From: Pseudomonas gessardii
GTDB lineage: Bacteria > Pseudomonadota > Gammaproteobacteria > Pseudomonadales > Pseudomonadaceae
DNA: 64,000 nt
Reading direction: 5' to 3'
Assembly (NCBI RefSeq): GCF_001983165.1
Contig: NZ_MNPU01000024.1
Coordinates: 16,222-80,221 of the forward strand
The position numbers and the translations under genes are program-made. Shown in pieces: positions 10,027 to 18,384 of this stretch. Positions within the stretch are counted from its first letter, which is position 1. Every line of letters starts with the position of its first letter. Below the pieces are notes generated by a model that was given only the letters and a program-made list of their open reading frames with translations, was not told the DNA's origin and ran no database searches.

Positions 10027-10692
10027 TTAGAAGGCAACCCGGGCTTCAAGGAAGAGATTCTGTTCCTTGAGCTTGCCTTTGAGCTGCTCATCCCGCGCGT
10101 TTATACGATTGGCGAAGGTGTTGTAGCCCGTTTCAACATCACCCATGGACACATAGCGATAGCCGACGCCCAGGGTCACTTTTTCGCTGACCTTGGCGTC
10201 GAGCCCAAGACCTACGCTGTAGGCAAAGTTGTGCTGGCGGTTGCCGGCAAAGCGCCGGGTTTCGTTGGTCTGGTAACCGTCGGAGTCGATACGGGCCAGC
10301 CCCACTCCGGCCATGCCATAAAACGAAAGCCAATCGTTGAGCGGGATATCCTTGTAGCCATTGAGCATCAAGCGTTGGCTATGGGTGTCGAGGCTGTTGA
10401 CGTTGGCGTTGAAGGGCGCCCAATAGGATTTGAATGTCGAGTTGCTTGGCATGGTGTATTCACCTTCCAGGCGCCACCCCTCCATAAAGGCATAACCCAC
10501 GGCGAAGGCCGGGGTGAATGTTTTGGTGTTGTCTGGCGCATCGACCCGTTCGTTAACACGCGGGCTGGTCAGCAGTGCGCTGGAGAGGTTTTGACGGGCG
10601 CTGTTGAATTTTGCCGAACCGTACCAGCCTTCCGCCTGGGCTGAGGTGGTTGCGACCGTGGCCAGTAGCAGGGTCAGAGGCAGCTTTTGCAT
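10027..10692 (-). CDS. Outer-membrane beta-barrel protein (Opa/OmpW-like small porin-fold)
   Basis: A 221-residue precursor. The start at ATG 10692 gives MQKLPLTLLLATVATTSAQA, a clean signal peptide; longer reading frames start inside non-coding sequence. The mature protein starts EGWYGSAKFN, has alternating aromatic/glycine beta strands (FAVGYAFMEGWRLEGEY, LGVGYRYVSMGDVE) and ends in ...LFLEARVAF. The terminal Phe is the BAM-recognition residue of outer-membrane barrels. About 8 strands are likely. Specific function is unknown. Confidence 0.85.
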   Translation of the reverse strand: MQKLPLTLLLATVATTSAQAEGWYGSAKFNSARQNLSSALLTSPRVNERVDAPDNTKTFTPAFAVGYAFMEGWRLEGEYTMPSNSTFKSYWAPFNANVNSLDTHSQRLMLNGYKDIPLNDWLSFYGMAGVGLARIDSDGYQTNETRRFAGNRQHNFAYSVGLGLDAKVSEKVTLGVGYRYVSMGDVETGYNTFANRINARDEQLKGKLKEQNLFLEARVAF

Positions 10693-10839
10693 GGTTGTTG
10701 ATTCACTTTCACCAAGAAGGGAATCCATAGCTTGCGGCGGGGAGTGCCTGGTCTGAACAGGACTTTTCTGGCGTTTGTTGGCGACGTCGATGCAACCGTC
10801 TATAGAGTTTTCAGTGCAGCCTGTAGGAAAACAACGCAA

Positions 10840-10869
10840 AAAAATGCCGCTTTAAAAAGCGGCATTTTT
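10840..10869. terminator. Rho-independent terminator downstream of the DUF2388 gene
   Basis: AAAAATGCCGCTTT / AAAGCGGCATTTTT form a 14-bp perfect stem with a 2-nt centre. A- and T-tracts flank both sides, so it can act bidirectionally. It lies 11 bp past the stop of the minus-strand DUF2388 gene and before the outer-membrane protein gene, separating the two transcripts. Confidence 0.9.
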
Positions 10870-10880
10870 ACTGAACGGTA

Positions 10881-11198
10881 TTACTCGGCGGCGATGGCGT
10901 TTTTCGCCAGGATGGCGTTGGCCAGTTCCATGTCCGTGGCCTTCAGGCCTGGGTGGTCGGCCCGCACTTTCTGCATGGCGGCTTCCAGGTAAGGGCCACG
11001 GATGCCACCGTCGCTGGCGACGAAGCTGCCAGCGTCGTCCTGGGCGGCGACGACCAGCTTGTGGTCCTTGAAGGTCAGGTAGGTCGAGCCGGTAGTGGCG
11101 CCCGACGAGATGACATTACGCCAGAAGCTGTCGGCCATCGCTGAACCAACAGGGAGGGACAGCACGGCGAGGGTGGCGACAGCATATTTGAGACGCAT
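10881..11198 (-). CDS. DUF2388 (TIGR02448) family small secreted protein
   Basis: A 105-residue precursor with signal peptide MRLKYAVATLAVLSLPVGSAMA. The mature part has SSGATTGSTYLTFKDHKLV and FVASDGGIRGPYLEAA, matching the short Pseudomonas-specific DUF2388 family (a conserved SDGG-x-RG segment). It is predicted periplasmic. The family has no established function and is often present in several copies per genome. A strong terminator follows. Confidence 0.87.
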   Translation of the reverse strand: MRLKYAVATLAVLSLPVGSAMADSFWRNVISSGATTGSTYLTFKDHKLVVAAQDDAGSFVASDGGIRGPYLEAAMQKVRADHPGLKATDMELANAILAKNAIAAE

Positions 11199-11267
11199 GA
11201 TGGGTGACTCCGACTGGGTTAACTGAACTGTTTGATTGTCGATAACCCAGCCTAGTTCCGTGGCGGC

Positions 11268-11714
11268 CTAAACAGTTTCGATCCGCAGAATCACGCCGTC
11301 CTGGCCAACCACCCGCACTTGAGCCCCCACAGGCGCATCAGGCCCGGTGACCATCCATACCCCATCGCCGACCTTGATCTTGCCCCGGCCATCGATAATT
11401 GCCTGGTGCACCACAAAGGTACGGCCAACCAGCTCCGAACCCCGCATATTCAGGCCCGGCTGGTCGCTGGCCTTGGCGCTGCTGCGCTGGCGCTTCCACC
11501 AGTACACCGCCGTGAGGATGGACAGCACGGCAAACAGCAGCAGTTGCAGCTCCAGCCCAAGCCCCGGGATCAGGAACTTGAGCACGCCCACGGCCGCCGC
11601 CGCGATCCCCATCCACAGCAGATAGCCACCGGCACCAAACACTTCGAGAATCAACAGCACCGTGCCCAGCGCCAGCCAATCCCAGAACGACAGGTGTTGC
11701 AAAAATTCCCACAT
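11268..11714 (-). CDS. NfeD-family membrane protein
   Basis: A 148-residue protein. Three hydrophobic segments span about residues 10-75, then a C-terminal OB-fold domain contains LVGRTFVVHQAI and GDGVWMVTGPDAPVGAQVRVVGQDG, typical of NfeD/YbbK partners. NfeD proteins occur almost always next to SPFH/stomatin genes and are thought to act in membrane-domain quality control. Here the SPFH gene lies 10 bp upstream on the same strand, the classical two-gene unit. Confidence 0.93.
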   Translation of the reverse strand: MWEFLQHLSFWDWLALGTVLLILEVFGAGGYLLWMGIAAAAVGVLKFLIPGLGLELQLLLFAVLSILTAVYWWKRQRSSAKASDQPGLNMRGSELVGRTFVVHQAIIDGRGKIKVGDGVWMVTGPDAPVGAQVRVVGQDGVILRIETV

Positions 11715-11724
11715 GGCGCGGGCC

Positions 11725-12645
11725 TCAGGCTTTCTTGTTGTCGAAGGTGGCCTTGACGATTTCGCCGATGCCGCCCACTGCGCCGATGACCTGGCTGGCC
11801 TCCAGCGGCATCAGGATCACTTTGCTGTTGTTGGCCGAGGCCAGCTTGCCCAGGGCATCGATGTATTTTTGCGCGACAAAGTAGTTGATGGCCTGCACAT
11901 TACCGGTGGCAATCGCTTCCGAGACCACTTGGGTGGCGCGGGCTTCGGCTTCGGCTTGCCGTTCACGGGCTTCGGACTCGAGGAACGCGGCCTGGCGCCC
12001 CCCTTCAGCCTCGAGGATCTGCGCCTGCTTCTTGCCTTCGGCGGTCAGGATGGCGGAGGCGCGCAGGCCTTCGGCTTCCAGGATCTGGGCACGCTTGATC
12101 CGCTCGGCTTTCATCTGGCCGGACATGGCCGCCATCAGGTCGGCAGGCGGGCTGATGTCCTTGATCTCGATACGGGTGATCTTGATGCCCCACGGCGCGG
12201 TGGCTTCATCGACCGTGCGCAGCAGCTTTTCGTTGATGCCGTCGCGCTGGCTGAGCATGGCGTCCAGCTCCATGGAGCCGAGCACCGTACGGATATTGGT
12301 TTGCAGCAGGTTGCGGATCGCATGTTCGAGGTTGTTGACCTCGTAGGCCGCCTGGGCGGTGTTCACCACCTGGAAGAAACACACCGCGTCGATCTGCACC
12401 GTGGCGTTATCGGCGGTGATCACTTCCTGGGGCGGAATATCCAGCACGCTTTCCATCACGTTGATCTTGCGACCGATGCGGTCCATCACCGGGATGATGA
12501 TATTCAGGCCAGGCTTGAGCGTATTGGTGTAGCGGCCGAAGCGCTCCACCGTCCACTGGTAGCCCTGGGGCACGACCTTGAAGCCCATGAACAGGATGGC
12601 GATGGCCAAGCCTACGAAGAGGAGAAGCACTGTTCCGATCTGCAT
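11725..12645 (-). CDS. qmcA: SPFH/Band 7 membrane protein (QmcA-like stomatin)
   Basis: A 306-residue protein with one N-terminal membrane anchor (TVLLLFVGLAIAILFMGF). A Band 7 domain follows (VVPQGYQWTVERFGRYTNTL, then DNATVQIDAVCFFQVVN), with a long Ala/Glu/Gln-rich coiled coil from about 185 to 255 and a C-terminal IGAVGGIGEIV segment. It matches QmcA, which oligomerises in the inner membrane and interacts with FtsH-type proteolysis. The ribosome site AAGGAA precedes ATG. It forms an operon with the downstream NfeD gene. Confidence 0.93.
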   Translation of the reverse strand: MQIGTVLLLFVGLAIAILFMGFKVVPQGYQWTVERFGRYTNTLKPGLNIIIPVMDRIGRKINVMESVLDIPPQEVITADNATVQIDAVCFFQVVNTAQAAYEVNNLEHAIRNLLQTNIRTVLGSMELDAMLSQRDGINEKLLRTVDEATAPWGIKITRIEIKDISPPADLMAAMSGQMKAERIKRAQILEAEGLRASAILTAEGKKQAQILEAEGGRQAAFLESEARERQAEAEARATQVVSEAIATGNVQAINYFVAQKYIDALGKLASANNSKVILMPLEASQVIGAVGGIGEIVKATFDNKKA

Positions 12646-12718
12646 AACGATTCCTTGTCTGGTGATGGCTAACGTGAGGTCTGTCGATTGTAACGGGCTT
12701 GTCGCAGATAAGAACGGT

Positions 12719-14470
12719 TTACTCGTTCGCGGGGGTGACCCGCAACACTTCTTCGAGGGTGGTCAGCCCGGCAGCCACCTTGTGCGCACCCGCCAGGCGC
12801 AGGCTGTGCATACCGCCCTTGAGGGCCTCGCGGCGCAAGGCCTGCAGGTCGGTGTCGGCGCTGACCAGGGCCCTGGCAGCGTCATTCATCAGCATGATCT
12901 CGTAGACCCCGACGCGCCCGCGATAGCCACTGTCCCGGCACTCTGCGCAGCCATTGGCCCGGTAGACGCTGGCGGGTGGCGGCATGCAGGACTGGGTGGC
13001 GCTGTGCCAGTCGTCCTGGTTCAACGCCACCGGGCTTTTACACTGTGGGCACAACCGCCGCACCAGGCGCTGGGCCATGACCCCAAGCAAGGTGGCTTTG
13101 ATCAGGTAATGGGCAATGCCCAGTTCCAGCAGGCGGCTGACTGCGCTGGGGGCGTCGTTGGTGTGCAGGGTCGAGAGCACCAGGTGGCCGGTCAAGGCTG
13201 CCTGGATCGCCATTTCGGCGGTTTCCAGGTCGCGGATCTCGCCGATCATGATGATGTCCGGGTCCTGGCGCATCAGGGCGCGGATGCCGCTGGCAAAGGT
13301 CAGGTCGATATTGTGCTGGACCTGCATCTGGTTGAAGGCCGGCTCCACCATCTCGATGGGATCTTCCACCGTACACAGGTTGACCGTGCGGGTCGCCAGT
13401 TGCCGCAGGGTGCTATAGAGGGTGCTGGTCTTGCCCGACCCGGTAGGGCCGGTGACCAGGATGATGCCGTTGGCCTGGCCGGTCATTTGCTGCCAGCGCT
13501 GCAGGTCATCGGCTGAAAGGCCCAGTTGCTGGAAATCCTGGAGCAGGACCTGGGGGTCGAAAATCCGCATCACCAGTTTCTCGCCGAAGGCCGTGGGCAG
13601 GGTTGAAAGACGCAGTTCCACTTCGAGACCCGTGGGGGTCCTGGTCTTGACCCGGCCATCCTGGGGTTTGCGCTTCTCGGCGACATTCATCCGCCCGAGG
13701 CTTTTCAGGCGGCTGACCACGGCGGTGGTGACCTGGGGCGGGAACTGATAGACATCGTGCAGCAGCCCATCGATACGCAAGCGCACGCGGCCCTGGTCGC
13801 CGCCAGGCTCGATATGGATATCGCTGGCGCGCTGGCCGAAGGCAAATTGCAGCAGCCAATCGACAATATTGACGATGTGCGCGTCGTTGGCATCGGGTTC
13901 CTGATCGCTGGCGCCGAGGCTGAGTAGGGTCTCCATAGGGGATGCAGCGGGGTTGACCTGATCGGCCCCGCTGACCGACCTGGCCAGCTGGAAGAACTCC
14001 TGGGTACAACGGCGGATCGCCTGGGGGTTGGCCACCACGCGCTTGATCGAGCGCTTCAACACATGGGCCAGGCCTGTTTCCCACTCGCGCAGGTACGGCT
14101 CGGCACTGGCCACCGTCACGCTGTCGCGATCAAGGGCGACGGCAAGGATATGGTGGCGCTGGGCGAAGGCATGGGACATCAGCGGCACCACGCTCGCCAC
14201 ATCGATATTCAGCGGGTCGATGCGTAGATAGGGTTGCCCCACATGATTGGCGAGCCACTCCGACAGGTGCTCCAGGGACAGCGACAGGCCGGGCCGGGCG
14301 GGGTCGGGCAGGGCCTGGCTGGCGAGAAACTCCAGCGGGTGCAGGCCGCCCGCCGGAGTGCGCCGCAAACGCTCGGCCAGGGCCTGGTCGAGCAGGCCGT
14401 GGGCGGTGAGGGCGGGCAGCAGGTCGTCGAGACGAAGCCTGCGATCCTGGTGTTCTGGCACAGCGGGCAT
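12719..14470 (-). CDS. GspE/PulE/PilB-type secretion or pilus ATPase, solitary
   Basis: A 583-residue traffic ATPase. The ATG at 14470 is preceded by CAGGAAACC; an upstream TTG start has no comparable site. An N-terminal GspE_N-type domain (about 1-140) precedes the ATPase core. The core has Walker A GPTGSGKTSTLYS, Asp box GRMNVAEKRKPQDGR, Walker B DIIMIGEIRDLETAEMA, His box TGHLVLSTLHTND, and a zinc tetracysteine (CPQC ... CAEC). All residues needed for ATP hydrolysis are present. No other pilus or type II secretion gene lies in the window, so its partner machine is unknown. Confidence 0.93.
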   Translation of the reverse strand: MPAVPEHQDRRLRLDDLLPALTAHGLLDQALAERLRRTPAGGLHPLEFLASQALPDPARPGLSLSLEHLSEWLANHVGQPYLRIDPLNIDVASVVPLMSHAFAQRHHILAVALDRDSVTVASAEPYLREWETGLAHVLKRSIKRVVANPQAIRRCTQEFFQLARSVSGADQVNPAASPMETLLSLGASDQEPDANDAHIVNIVDWLLQFAFGQRASDIHIEPGGDQGRVRLRIDGLLHDVYQFPPQVTTAVVSRLKSLGRMNVAEKRKPQDGRVKTRTPTGLEVELRLSTLPTAFGEKLVMRIFDPQVLLQDFQQLGLSADDLQRWQQMTGQANGIILVTGPTGSGKTSTLYSTLRQLATRTVNLCTVEDPIEMVEPAFNQMQVQHNIDLTFASGIRALMRQDPDIIMIGEIRDLETAEMAIQAALTGHLVLSTLHTNDAPSAVSRLLELGIAHYLIKATLLGVMAQRLVRRLCPQCKSPVALNQDDWHSATQSCMPPPASVYRANGCAECRDSGYRGRVGVYEIMLMNDAARALVSADTDLQALRREALKGGMHSLRLAGAHKVAAGLTTLEEVLRVTPANE

Positions 14471-14554
14471 GGCGGTTTCCTGGGCGATTTCGAGCAGTAG
14501 CGCCAAGGCTAGTCCGCTCCTGGCCGCTGTCGCCCCCAGGGTTGTTGCCGGCTT

Positions 14555-14890
14555 TTACTGCGCCACCGCCTGTACGGCTTGCAGCCTTGTGGATTCAACG
14601 GGTTGCAGTTCCAGCGAGCACACGCTGATCAAGTTACGAAGCTTTTCACCGATCACCTGGGCACGGTGCCAGCTCAGGCCATCCATCACCACGTCGATGT
14701 TCAGCAGGTCATCGTCGCGGGTCACGCTCACTTGTTGGGGCACCAGGCACTGCAAGGCGAAGTAGTTGAGGATGCGGCACAGCACATCGGGCTCGGCCTC
14801 GGCGAGGATCTGATAGCGCGCCTGGCAATGGCTGTTGCTGACGGCCCAGGCATCGAGGCGGGTGGCGGGGCTGGCGGGGACTGAATGCAT
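14555..14890 (-). CDS. Uncharacterised 111-residue protein
   Basis: I do not recognise a named family. The ATG at 14890 follows TTTTGGAGA, a good ribosome site. The sequence alternates helix and strand (YQILAEAEPDVLCRILNYFA, VSVTRDDDLLNIDVVMDGL, GEKLRNLISVCSLEL), suggestive of an ACT-like ferredoxin fold. The evidence is pattern only. It is divergently transcribed from an Lrp-type regulator 127 bp away, so the regulator may control it. Confidence 0.75.
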   Translation of the reverse strand: MHSVPASPATRLDAWAVSNSHCQARYQILAEAEPDVLCRILNYFALQCLVPQQVSVTRDDDLLNIDVVMDGLSWHRAQVIGEKLRNLISVCSLELQPVESTRLQAVQAVAQ

Positions 14891-15017
14891 GGCCGTTCTC
14901 CAAAATTGACTGGAGAAATTTTTACATGGGGTGGCGGGTATTTTTTATCTATGTTTGAGCGATATGCCTTATAAATGACTAAGGCAATTCGCAGAAGTTG
15001 GGTTTAAAGGTATTTTT

Positions 15018-15488
15018 ATGCACAGTGAATTGGATGTCTACGACCGTCGGATTCTGGCGTTGCTCCAGGAAGATGCATCGCTCTCCAGCGCGCAGATTGC
15101 CGAACAGGTCGGCCTGTCGCAGTCGCCCTGCTGGCGGCGGATCCAGCGGCTCAAGGAAGAGGGAGTGATTCGTGCCCAGGTGACATTGCTCGACCGCAAG
15201 AAAATCGGCCTCAACACGCAGATCTTTGCCGAGGTCAAACTCAACGCCCATGGGCGCTCCAACTTCACGGAATTCACCGAGGCGATTCGCGGCTTCCCCC
15301 AAGTGCTGGAGTGTTATGTGCTGATGGGGTCGGTGGATTTTCTGTTGCGCATTGTCACCTCGGATATCGAGGCATATGAGCGGTTTTTCTTCGAGAAGCT
15401 GTCGATGGTGCCGGGGATACAGGAGGTTAATTCGATTGTGGCGCTGTCGGAGATCAAGTCCACCACCAGCCTGCCAGTGTTGCGGTGA
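15018..15488 (+). CDS. Lrp/AsnC family transcriptional regulator
   Basis: A 156-residue protein of standard Lrp length. The N-terminal helix-turn-helix (about 5-60) reads LDVYDRRILALLQEDASLSS and IAEQVGLSQSPCWRRIQRLK. The C-terminal RAM/ACT-like effector domain includes LECYVLMGSVDFLLRIV and LSMVPGIQEVNSIVAL. Such regulators form octamers that sense amino acids. It is divergent from the 111-residue gene. Its effector cannot be told from sequence; it is not close enough to call Lrp itself or BkdR. Confidence 0.93.
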   Translation: MHSELDVYDRRILALLQEDASLSSAQIAEQVGLSQSPCWRRIQRLKEEGVIRAQVTLLDRKKIGLNTQIFAEVKLNAHGRSNFTEFTEAIRGFPQVLECYVLMGSVDFLLRIVTSDIEAYERFFFEKLSMVPGIQEVNSIVALSEIKSTTSLPVLR

Positions 15489-15501
15489 GGGTGCGGGTGT
15501 C

Positions 15502-15565
15502 ATCGCGGGCAAGCCCGCTCCCACAGGAAAATGCATTCCAATGTGGGAGCGGGCTTGCCCGCGAT
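15502..15565. repeat. REPIN between the Lrp and CYTH-CHAD genes
   Basis: ATCGCGGGCAAGCCCGCTCC... and ...GGAGCGGGCTTGCCCGCGAT form a 24-bp inverted pair with a 16-bp centre. This is the GGGCTTGCCC core subtype, distinct from the CTGGCTTGCC subtype seen at 5.3, 52.9 and 57.3 kb. It lies between convergent genes. Confidence 0.92.
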
Positions 15566-15572
15566 AGCAGTC

Positions 15573-16940
15573 TTACATGCGCAACAAAGTCTTCCAGGCC
15601 CGGTTCTGATACACCGCAATCACCTGGTGCATCCGCGCATCCAGCGACTCATCGGTGATCGGCTGGTTGGCCAGGGCCGCCAACTTGTTCAGTTCACCGT
15701 ACAAGCGATCCAGCTCCGGGATCTCCAACAGGTGGCGGGCGTGGTGCAGCCAGGCCTGCAGGCGCTCGATGCGCGGCAGTTGCTCGGCCAGGTCTTCCGG
15801 CTGTTGCTGGTAGCGTGGCAGGCGCAGGGCGACGGCTTCGTCGGCCAGCAGGCGTGGCAACCAGTTGGCGACCTGGGCGGCGCCCTGGCGGTTGCCCCGC
15901 ACATTGCGCTCCAGGGTCCAGGTACGGGCCAGCAGCCAGCGTGAAGTGTTCAGTGAGAACAGGCCCCAGCGCACGTCGGTCAATTCTTCGAGGAACTGTT
16001 CCGGCGCGGCCTTGCGCACGTCTTCATCGTCTTCACCGGCCTGGACCAGCGGGCGCCAGTCTTCCAGCAGGGCGTCGAGGGCGCTGCGCAGTTCGCTGGT
16101 GGACTGGCGTGGCGCGGCCTGGCCGAGGCTGCCGATCAGGGCACGCATTTGCGCGAGGTTTTCTACCCAGTCCTGCAACAGGCGCCAGTGGCCGTTGAAA
16201 CGATATTGCTCGGCCAGGCGCTGGCTGCTGCCCAGCAGATGCCAGGTCAGCGCGGCGAAAGCGTCATCCAGGGGCATTTGCGGCTGCAGTTGCGGGGCCG
16301 GCAGGCTCAGGGAATAGCTGTTGGCGTCGAACAGGCGATAGCCGCGCTCGGCCTTGCTGATATCACACGGCATCAGCGCCAGGGTCTGGGCCAGTTCGGC
16401 CGCCAGCTCCAGCAGGGCGGCGGGCTCGCCTTCGCGCAGTTCCAGTTCCAGCTCGCAGATTTCTTCCTTCTGCTTGCCGACAATCACCTGGCCCAGGTCC
16501 AGGGCGGCTTCGATCACCACCTTGGCCTTGCCACGGCCCCAGGCGATCTCGGCACGTTCGCGTACGAAGTCGGTGGTGAAGATCGGCTTGAGGGTCTTTT
16601 TGTCCAACTCGGCCAGTTGCTCGGGCCAGCATTCGCCGTCGAGTTTCTTCACGTCGAGCTTGGCCTTGGCCAGTTTCCAGTCGTATTCATTGCGCTCCGA
16701 CAAGCCGGCAACGCTGTGGCCACGGGTCTTGAGGGTCTGGATCACTTCGTCGCCATCCTTGCGCAGGCGCAGGGCAACCTTGGCCTGGGCCAGGTCGCGC
16801 TCGGGGGTGTCGAAGTACTGGTTCATCAACTCACGGCGTTCCCAGCCACTTTTGTTGCGTTTTTTCAGGAGCGGGTGCTCACGTAGCGCGACGAGGGTCT
16901 CGCGGCTGACGCGCAGCTTGATTTCGGTTTCTTTTTGCAT
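15573..16940 (-). CDS. CYTH and CHAD domain protein (YgiF-like inorganic triphosphatase)
   Basis: A 455-residue protein. The start at ATG 16940 places the diagnostic CYTH ExExK motif (KETEIKLRV) at the N-terminus; the longer frame adds a non-homologous tail. The CYTH tunnel domain spans about 1-200 (KVALRLRKDGDEVIQTLKTRG, ELELREGEPAALLELA). A helical CHAD domain follows (about 220-450) with conserved His and basic residues (LTWHLLGSSQRLAEQY, WLHHARHLLEIPELDRLYGEL). E. coli YgiF hydrolyses tripolyphosphate, and CHAD binds polyphosphate. It is divergent from argE. Confidence 0.9.
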   Translation of the reverse strand: MQKETEIKLRVSRETLVALREHPLLKKRNKSGWERRELMNQYFDTPERDLAQAKVALRLRKDGDEVIQTLKTRGHSVAGLSERNEYDWKLAKAKLDVKKLDGECWPEQLAELDKKTLKPIFTTDFVRERAEIAWGRGKAKVVIEAALDLGQVIVGKQKEEICELELELREGEPAALLELAAELAQTLALMPCDISKAERGYRLFDANSYSLSLPAPQLQPQMPLDDAFAALTWHLLGSSQRLAEQYRFNGHWRLLQDWVENLAQMRALIGSLGQAAPRQSTSELRSALDALLEDWRPLVQAGEDDEDVRKAAPEQFLEELTDVRWGLFSLNTSRWLLARTWTLERNVRGNRQGAAQVANWLPRLLADEAVALRLPRYQQQPEDLAEQLPRIERLQAWLHHARHLLEIPELDRLYGELNKLAALANQPITDESLDARMHQVIAVYQNRAWKTLLRM

Positions 16941-17100
16941 GGCCGGAACATCCAGGATCGGGAGTGCAGCCGGGGGAATCGGTGGCTGCCAAGGTCGTGC
17001 AGTGTACAGGACTGAGCCGGGCAACGTGCCGCAACGGGTTTATTGTGCAGCGTAGATGGTTCTATGATGGGTTTCATCCGTGGAAGTTGAGAGACAGCGT

Positions 17101-18249
17101 ATGCCTTTACCGTCCATGAAAGAACAGTTTGCCGCCCTGGTTGCCGCGCCCTCTGTCAGTTGTACCCAAGCGTCTCTCGACCAGACCAACCGCCCGGTGA
17201 TCGACTTGCTTGCCACCTGGCTGGGCGACCTGGGGTTTGCCTGCGATATCCAGCAGGTCAGCCCCGGCAAATTCAACCTGCTGGCCAGCTTCGGCAGCGG
17301 CCCCGGTGGCCTGGTGCTGGCGGGGCACAGTGATACCGTGCCGTACGATGAAGCGCTGTGGCAGACCGATCCTTTGAAGTTGACGGAAGTGGATGGCCGT
17401 TGGGTAGGACTGGGTAGCTGCGACATGAAAGGCTTTTTCGCGCTGGCCATCGAAGCGGTGCTGCCGCTGCTGGACCAACCGTTCAAGCAGCCGCTGTTGA
17501 TCCTCGCCACCTGTGATGAAGAAAGCTCCATGGCCGGCGCCCGCGCCCTGGCGGCGGCCGGTCGCCCCCTGGGCCGCGCGGCGGTGATTGGCGAGCCCAC
17601 GGGCCTCAAGCCGATCCGCCTGCATAAGGGCGTGATGATGGAGCGCATCGATATCCTCGGGCGCAGCGGCCATTCGTCGGACCCGAGCCTGGGCCACAGC
17701 GCCCTCGAAGCCATGCATGACGCCATGGGCGAGCTGCGCGGCCTGCGTCTGGCCTGGCAGCGGGAGTATCGCAACCCTCAGTTCAGCGTGCCCCAGCCGA
17801 CCTTGAATTTTGGCTGCATCCACGGCGGCGACAACCCCAACCGCATTTGCGGCCAGTGCTCCCTGGAGTTCGACCTGCGGCCCTTGCCCGGCATGGACCC
17901 CCAGGTGTTGCGCGAGGCCATTCGCCAGAAATTGACGCCCATCGCCGAGCGCCACCAGGTGCAGATCGACTACGCGCCGCTGTTCCCCGAAGTGCCACCC
18001 TTCGAGCAGCCCGAAGACGCCGAGCTGGTGCGGGTCGCGGAGCGTTTGACCGGCCATCGTGCTGAAGCAGTAGCGTTCGGCACTGAAGCGCCTTATCTTC
18101 AGCGCCTGGGTTGCGAAACCCTGGTGCTCGGCCCCGGCGACATCGCCTGCGCCCATCAACCGGGCGAGTACCTAGAAATGTCACGCTTGACGCCTACAGT
18201 GCGTCTATTGCGGGAATTGATTGAACACTACTGCCTCAAGCCCGCATAA
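17101..18249 (+). CDS. argE: Acetylornithine deacetylase
   Basis: A 382-residue M20 family metallo-deacetylase. Metal ligands are visible in LVLAGHSDTVPYD (His/Asp), VGLGSCDMKGFFAL (Asp), ATCDEESSMAGA (catalytic Glu and ligand Glu) and VIGEPTGLKPI. The dimerisation domain contains GRSGHSSDPSLGHSALEAM. It hydrolyses N2-acetylornithine to ornithine in arginine synthesis. ATG 17101 is preferred; a GTG seven codons upstream is possible. argA follows 135 bp later on the same strand, as in other pseudomonads. Confidence 0.93.
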   Translation: MPLPSMKEQFAALVAAPSVSCTQASLDQTNRPVIDLLATWLGDLGFACDIQQVSPGKFNLLASFGSGPGGLVLAGHSDTVPYDEALWQTDPLKLTEVDGRWVGLGSCDMKGFFALAIEAVLPLLDQPFKQPLLILATCDEESSMAGARALAAAGRPLGRAAVIGEPTGLKPIRLHKGVMMERIDILGRSGHSSDPSLGHSALEAMHDAMGELRGLRLAWQREYRNPQFSVPQPTLNFGCIHGGDNPNRICGQCSLEFDLRPLPGMDPQVLREAIRQKLTPIAERHQVQIDYAPLFPEVPPFEQPEDAELVRVAERLTGHRAEAVAFGTEAPYLQRLGCETLVLGPGDIACAHQPGEYLEMSRLTPTVRLLRELIEHYCLKPA

Positions 18250-18289
18250 ATTAACCCCATTGCACCCCGTACATAGAAGGAGAGCGAGC

Positions 18290-18316
18290 GTGTCGCCAAG
18301 CCTGTTCCGACGATAA
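18290..18316 (+). CDS. Candidate leader minigene (8 codons ending Arg-Arg) ahead of argA
   Basis: A GTG codon sits 7 bases after a perfect AAGGAG and opens an 8-codon frame read as MSPSLFRR and then TAA. The last two codons are both CGA (Arg). It lies between argE and argA, 68 bp before the argA ATG. The position and the arginine codons are what one would expect of an arginine-sensing leader peptide. The frame is short enough to arise by chance, so this is a hypothesis from sequence only. Confidence 0.35.
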   Translation: MSPSLFRR

Positions 18317-18384
18317 CCATCAGCCCGCTGTGCGTTTAGCGATTCATCCTTTTTTGGCTGCTTTTTATTACAGGCCCAGGTGTT

